From: a virus
Reading direction: 5' to 3' (one strand)
IMG/VR virus record: IMGVR_UViG_3300031857_000246
Span: 1-54,031 of that record
DNA length: 54,031 nt
A model generated the notes under the pieces. It searched no databases. It was given only the letters and a program-made list of their open reading frames with translations, and was not told the DNA's origin. This document shows positions 51,494 to 54,031 of this stretch, one piece after another; position 1 is the stretch's first letter; each line of letters opens with the position of its first letter. The translations under genes were made by a program, and so were the position numbers.

Positions 51494-52810
51494 TTAGTCA
51501 TCAGATAAATCAATACCTAAACTATCCAAAAACCCTGAGATATCATCGTCACCCGGTTTAATATTTTTCGATTGTTTGTATTCTTCATATTGTTGTAACA
51601 TATCCATAGCATCTCTTACAATCTCTTTCATTTCCAATTTAGCTTTACTAATATCTTTTGGGTCATCGGAAATCACCAAAGACATTAAATTGAGGAATTC
51701 TTTTGGTTTTTTTGAATATAACAATTTTTTAAACCAAGGATTAACTTTTGAATTTTCCAATGCTTCTATTGGTAATACATTCCTTAAAGCATCCACAACT
51801 TCAGGTCCAATACGGATTTGCATAATTTCATTCTCAAACGTATCAGTTTGACCATATACTTCACCAGCATAACCTGGTTCAGTTTCTCTAAATTGTTCTC
51901 TTGTTGGAGCTTCTTCAATACCCTTAATAATTTCGTGTACTAATATTGGGAAAATGATTCCTTGTGCTACGATTTTTGTATCAGGAGCATCTTCATCAGG
52001 TTCTCCTCCACCCATTTCATCATTTTCTTCTTCGTCAGCATCTTCTAAATTAACACTACCCGCAACACCTTGTCCTGTTTGAGTCGCCATTTCAATGAAA
52101 TCCTCCATAGTAAAATAAGAGATATCCAACATGGTCATTAATTTTGAGTACAATGATGCAAGTTGTGGACTTTTTCTATCTAACTGAGATTTAATTGATG
52201 GGTCTTCAAAATAGTAATGACCTTTTTTAGCTTCACCTTGGGTAATTGCATTTGCCAAATTTCTCATCTGAACGTGTTGTTGGAATTCCTCTTCCTCTGT
52301 TGGGAAATCAGGGTCAAATGCTTGTTCTCCATATTTTTCAAAATCAGGAACATTTTTTCGTTCCTTTCTTTTTTTTGGTCCCATTTGGAAATTTGGTGCG
52401 GAAAAATCGGTTTCTTCTTGTCCTAATGATAGTTCATACTGAAACCAATCTTTATCAATACCAGTTTTTTCAGCCGCAACTCTTAATGCCAAATCTTTAA
52501 GATATTTTTTATGAGGTGACTCTAACCTCATAATTTCTTTAACTAAAGAATACATAGACATAAACAAAGTACGAATTTCTTCGATACTACCTAATGATTC
52601 TTTACCATGTGCTTGTCTTGCTTTTCTAACAATGTTCTCAAATCTTTTTGATGACATTCTTTCGACATCTGCAACCCCTCTTTTTAAAGCGGGATTTTTA
52701 GCAAATAAACTTTCAGGTGAACCTAATTTTCTTTCAGTCCTTGGGTCCATCCTTTCAGGAAACCCTTCAGGATAACTTATTGGTGCCTCTCTTAAATTTC
52801 TCTTTGCCAT
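51494..52810 (-). CDS. Hypothetical head/packaging-associated protein
   Basis: A 438-aa protein upstream of terL, not recognised. N-terminus MAKRNLRE/APISYPEGFPE carries an L-R-E/A site at residue 8. The body is mostly helical and charged with an acidic stretch (DADEEENDEMGGGEPDEDAP) near 265-285 and the end GFLDSLGIDLSDD. The position would suit a small terminase subunit, a neck protein or an internal protein; its length is far above typical small terminases (about 160 aa in T4 gp16). The function is unknown. Confidence 0.55.
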   Translation of the reverse strand: MAKRNLREAPISYPEGFPERMDPRTERKLGSPESLFAKNPALKRGVADVERMSSKRFENIVRKARQAHGKESLGSIEEIRTLFMSMYSLVKEIMRLESPHKKYLKDLALRVAAEKTGIDKDWFQYELSLGQEETDFSAPNFQMGPKKRKERKNVPDFEKYGEQAFDPDFPTEEEEFQQHVQMRNLANAITQGEAKKGHYYFEDPSIKSQLDRKSPQLASLYSKLMTMLDISYFTMEDFIEMATQTGQGVAGSVNLEDADEEENDEMGGGEPDEDAPDTKIVAQGIIFPILVHEIIKGIEEAPTREQFRETEPGYAGEVYGQTDTFENEIMQIRIGPEVVDALRNVLPIEALENSKVNPWFKKLLYSKKPKEFLNLMSLVISDDPKDISKAKLEMKEIVRDAMDMLQQYEEYKQSKNIKPGDDDISGFLDSLGIDLSDD

Positions 52811-52812
52811 TT

Positions 52813-53658
52813 TTATTTCTTTAAAATTTTGTTAATTGCCGACATAAATTCGTCTTTCTTTCTTTGCATTTGTGAATTAGAAACTTCTTTAGTTTCAATT
52901 TTTTTAGCCTTAGCTGGTGCCGGACCTTCACCTGGTCTTGGATTTCTTCCAGGATGTGATGGTTTTGGTCTTGTTTCAGTTCCAGGTTTAACTTTTGGTT
53001 TAGCTGGAGCTGTCTCAGTTTCAGACATTTCACTCTTACCATAAATGATACGACCAATTGGTTTATTCATCTTAGGTTTACCAATTAAATTAATAGTTGT
53101 TTCCATATCTTTTGATTTTGTTTCAAGCAAAGATACGAAATTTTTCTTAGTGATTCTACCTTGTATGTTATTTTTAATCAAGTTCTCAAATTTAGACTCA
53201 AGAATTGTCATATAAGGATTTTTACCCTCATTAACATCTTGTTTAACTTGTTTAACACATCTTTCATATTTATTTTTTTGTTTTGCTGACCACTCACTTC
53301 TTTCAGTAGTTTTAAACTCTTTACCTAGTTGTGCTGTACAAATAGCCCAAGGGTTATATTTCGATTTCTTTTTCTTTTTACCCTCTGACATTTCACCATC
53401 TTTGATTACTTTGTTTTTAGGCGCTTCAGATTTACCTGACTTTTGTAGTACTCTTACTCCACCACCAGGTGTTGGTGTTACTTCACCATTTGATACATTA
53501 ACACCCTCACCTTTCTTTTGCATATCTGCAACTTCAGATGCGGTATAATCAGTTATTTTAACAGTTTGAGTTTTAGTGGTGGCTTCTTGTAATAAAACAT
53601 TAACAATCTTTTTTAAATCAGATTCGTTAATTTTTAAAATATTTTTATTCTTTTTCAT
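52813..53658 (-). CDS. Internal-protein candidate sharing a linker module with the scaffold
   Basis: A 281-aa basic protein. The N-terminus INESDLKKIVNVLLQE/A ends in an L-Q-E site at residue 25 and resembles the LTESQLIKIIKNVINE start of the protein at 36209. Residues about 95-145 hold a module with KYNPWAICTAQLGKEF and NKYERCVKQVKQ, seen in other phage proteins. Near the C-terminus, TAPAKPKVKPGTE followed by PKPSHPGRNPRPGEGPAPAK is nearly shared with the scaffold at 41507-43090. It is probably packaged in the head; its function is unknown. It overlaps the upstream gene by 14 nt. Confidence 0.55.
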   Translation of the reverse strand: MKKNKNILKINESDLKKIVNVLLQEATTKTQTVKITDYTASEVADMQKKGEGVNVSNGEVTPTPGGGVRVLQKSGKSEAPKNKVIKDGEMSEGKKKKKSKYNPWAICTAQLGKEFKTTERSEWSAKQKNKYERCVKQVKQDVNEGKNPYMTILESKFENLIKNNIQGRITKKNFVSLLETKSKDMETTINLIGKPKMNKPIGRIIYGKSEMSETETAPAKPKVKPGTETRPKPSHPGRNPRPGEGPAPAKAKKIETKEVSNSQMQRKKDEFMSAINKILKK

Positions 53659-54031
53659 AAACTAAATTTTTTTCAAATTCAAGGATTAGGTCTCGTTCAT
53701 AAAGTTTATCTTCAACTTCTTTAAGGGTCATTCCAAAATGAAAGACTAGTCTAGTTATTCTATCGAAATCTAAATCATCATCCATTTCCCAACCTAAAGC
53801 AATAACTTTATCTACAGCATCAAAAAAAGAAAAAAAATCAGAATTTTGAATCAATTCCATTTTTAATTTAGAATTCTTCAAAATACCGACTTTTTTTATA
53901 TGTTCCAATTTTGGTGGTTTTGGGTATCCATTTGCGGGTTTTGAGTCCCAATCTTCACCTTCACAATTTTTTTCATCACCAAAAATAAATTCATACATAA
54001 AGTTACCTTTATAGTCAGAACCTAATTGGTT
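53645..54031 (-). CDS. Hypothetical protein, partial (5' end outside window)
   Basis: The frame stays open to the right edge: 11 codons (NQLGSDYKGNF) precede the first internal Met at 53998, so the true start lies outside. The visible 128 residues include YEFIFGDEKNCEGEDWDS, KPPKLEHIKKVG, MELIQNSDFFSFFDAVDKVI and a helical end. The pattern looks like a small cytoplasmic phage protein of unknown role that is common near head genes. It overlaps the next gene by 14 nt. Confidence 0.6.
   Translation of the reverse strand, partial: NQLGSDYKGNFMYEFIFGDEKNCEGEDWDSKPANGYPKPPKLEHIKKVGILKNSKLKMELIQNSDFFSFFDAVDKVIALGWEMDDDLDFDRITRLVFHFGMTLKEVEDKLYERDLILEFEKNLVYEKE

Overview
The window looks like part of the genome of a large T4-like myovirus infecting a member of the Bacteroidota, probably a flavobacterium-like host. 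The DNA is AT-rich (about 30% GC by eye) and genes are packed with 1-15 nt gaps or overlaps. Shine-Dalgarno sites are essentially absent, starts are preceded by A-rich tracts, and two intergenic gaps carry a Bacteroidota-type promoter (TTG-N19/20-TAnnTTTG). The secreted protein at 38939 has a flavobacterial-style signal peptide. T4-type genes recognised from sequence are large terminase, portal, prohead protease, acidic scaffold, major capsid protein, a gp5-like baseplate spike and a gp55-like late sigma factor. I see no tRNA, rRNA, CRISPR array, integrase or transposon.

Layout. (1) 1-15461, minus strand: a glycosylation block (HtrL/YibB-like fragment, viral glycosyltransferase, a GT31-like/GT34-like/methyltransferase fusion, a GT60-like polypeptide GlcNAc-transferase). 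It runs straight into modular virion or adhesin proteins with mucin-like poly-Thr and Thr/Pro tracts, a papain-like peptidase fused to a virion module, a 2OG oxygenase, a beta-solenoid fibre and a 1290-residue adhesin. (2) 15520-39559, mostly plus strand: small unknown proteins, a WYL-like protein, DnaQ-like exonuclease, dUTPase, PhoH, a second block of glycosyltransferases and methyltransferases, the late sigma factor, baseplate and structural proteins, small capsid-associated proteins and a secreted CAP-domain protein. One minus-strand gene (37720-38679) lies inside it. A perfect 30-bp palindromic terminator closes the block at 39563-39592. (3) 39610-54031, minus strand: head and packaging genes, read right to left: terL, portal, a Thr/Pro adhesin, core-like proteins, prohead protease, scaffold, major capsid protein. 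This matches the T4 order 17-20-(67/68)-21-22-23.

How the parts may work together. Prohead-protease sites of the T4 type ((I/L)-x-E followed by A/G/S/E) occur at residue 60 of the major capsid protein. They also occur at the extreme N-termini of at least seven other proteins, which suggests a set of internal proteins targeted to the capsid, cleaved, and possibly ejected into the host. The gp55-like sigma factor plausibly reads a motif RTATTTATA that recurs in front of genes wherever there is an intergenic gap. The most striking combination is a GT60-like enzyme beside a family of Thr/Pro-rich virion proteins, with elongating and capping glycosyltransferases, O-methyltransferases and 2OG oxygenases. 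I infer a phage-encoded mucin-type glycosylation system that decorates its own fibres. Both ends of the window cut through genes (1-316 and 53645-54031).
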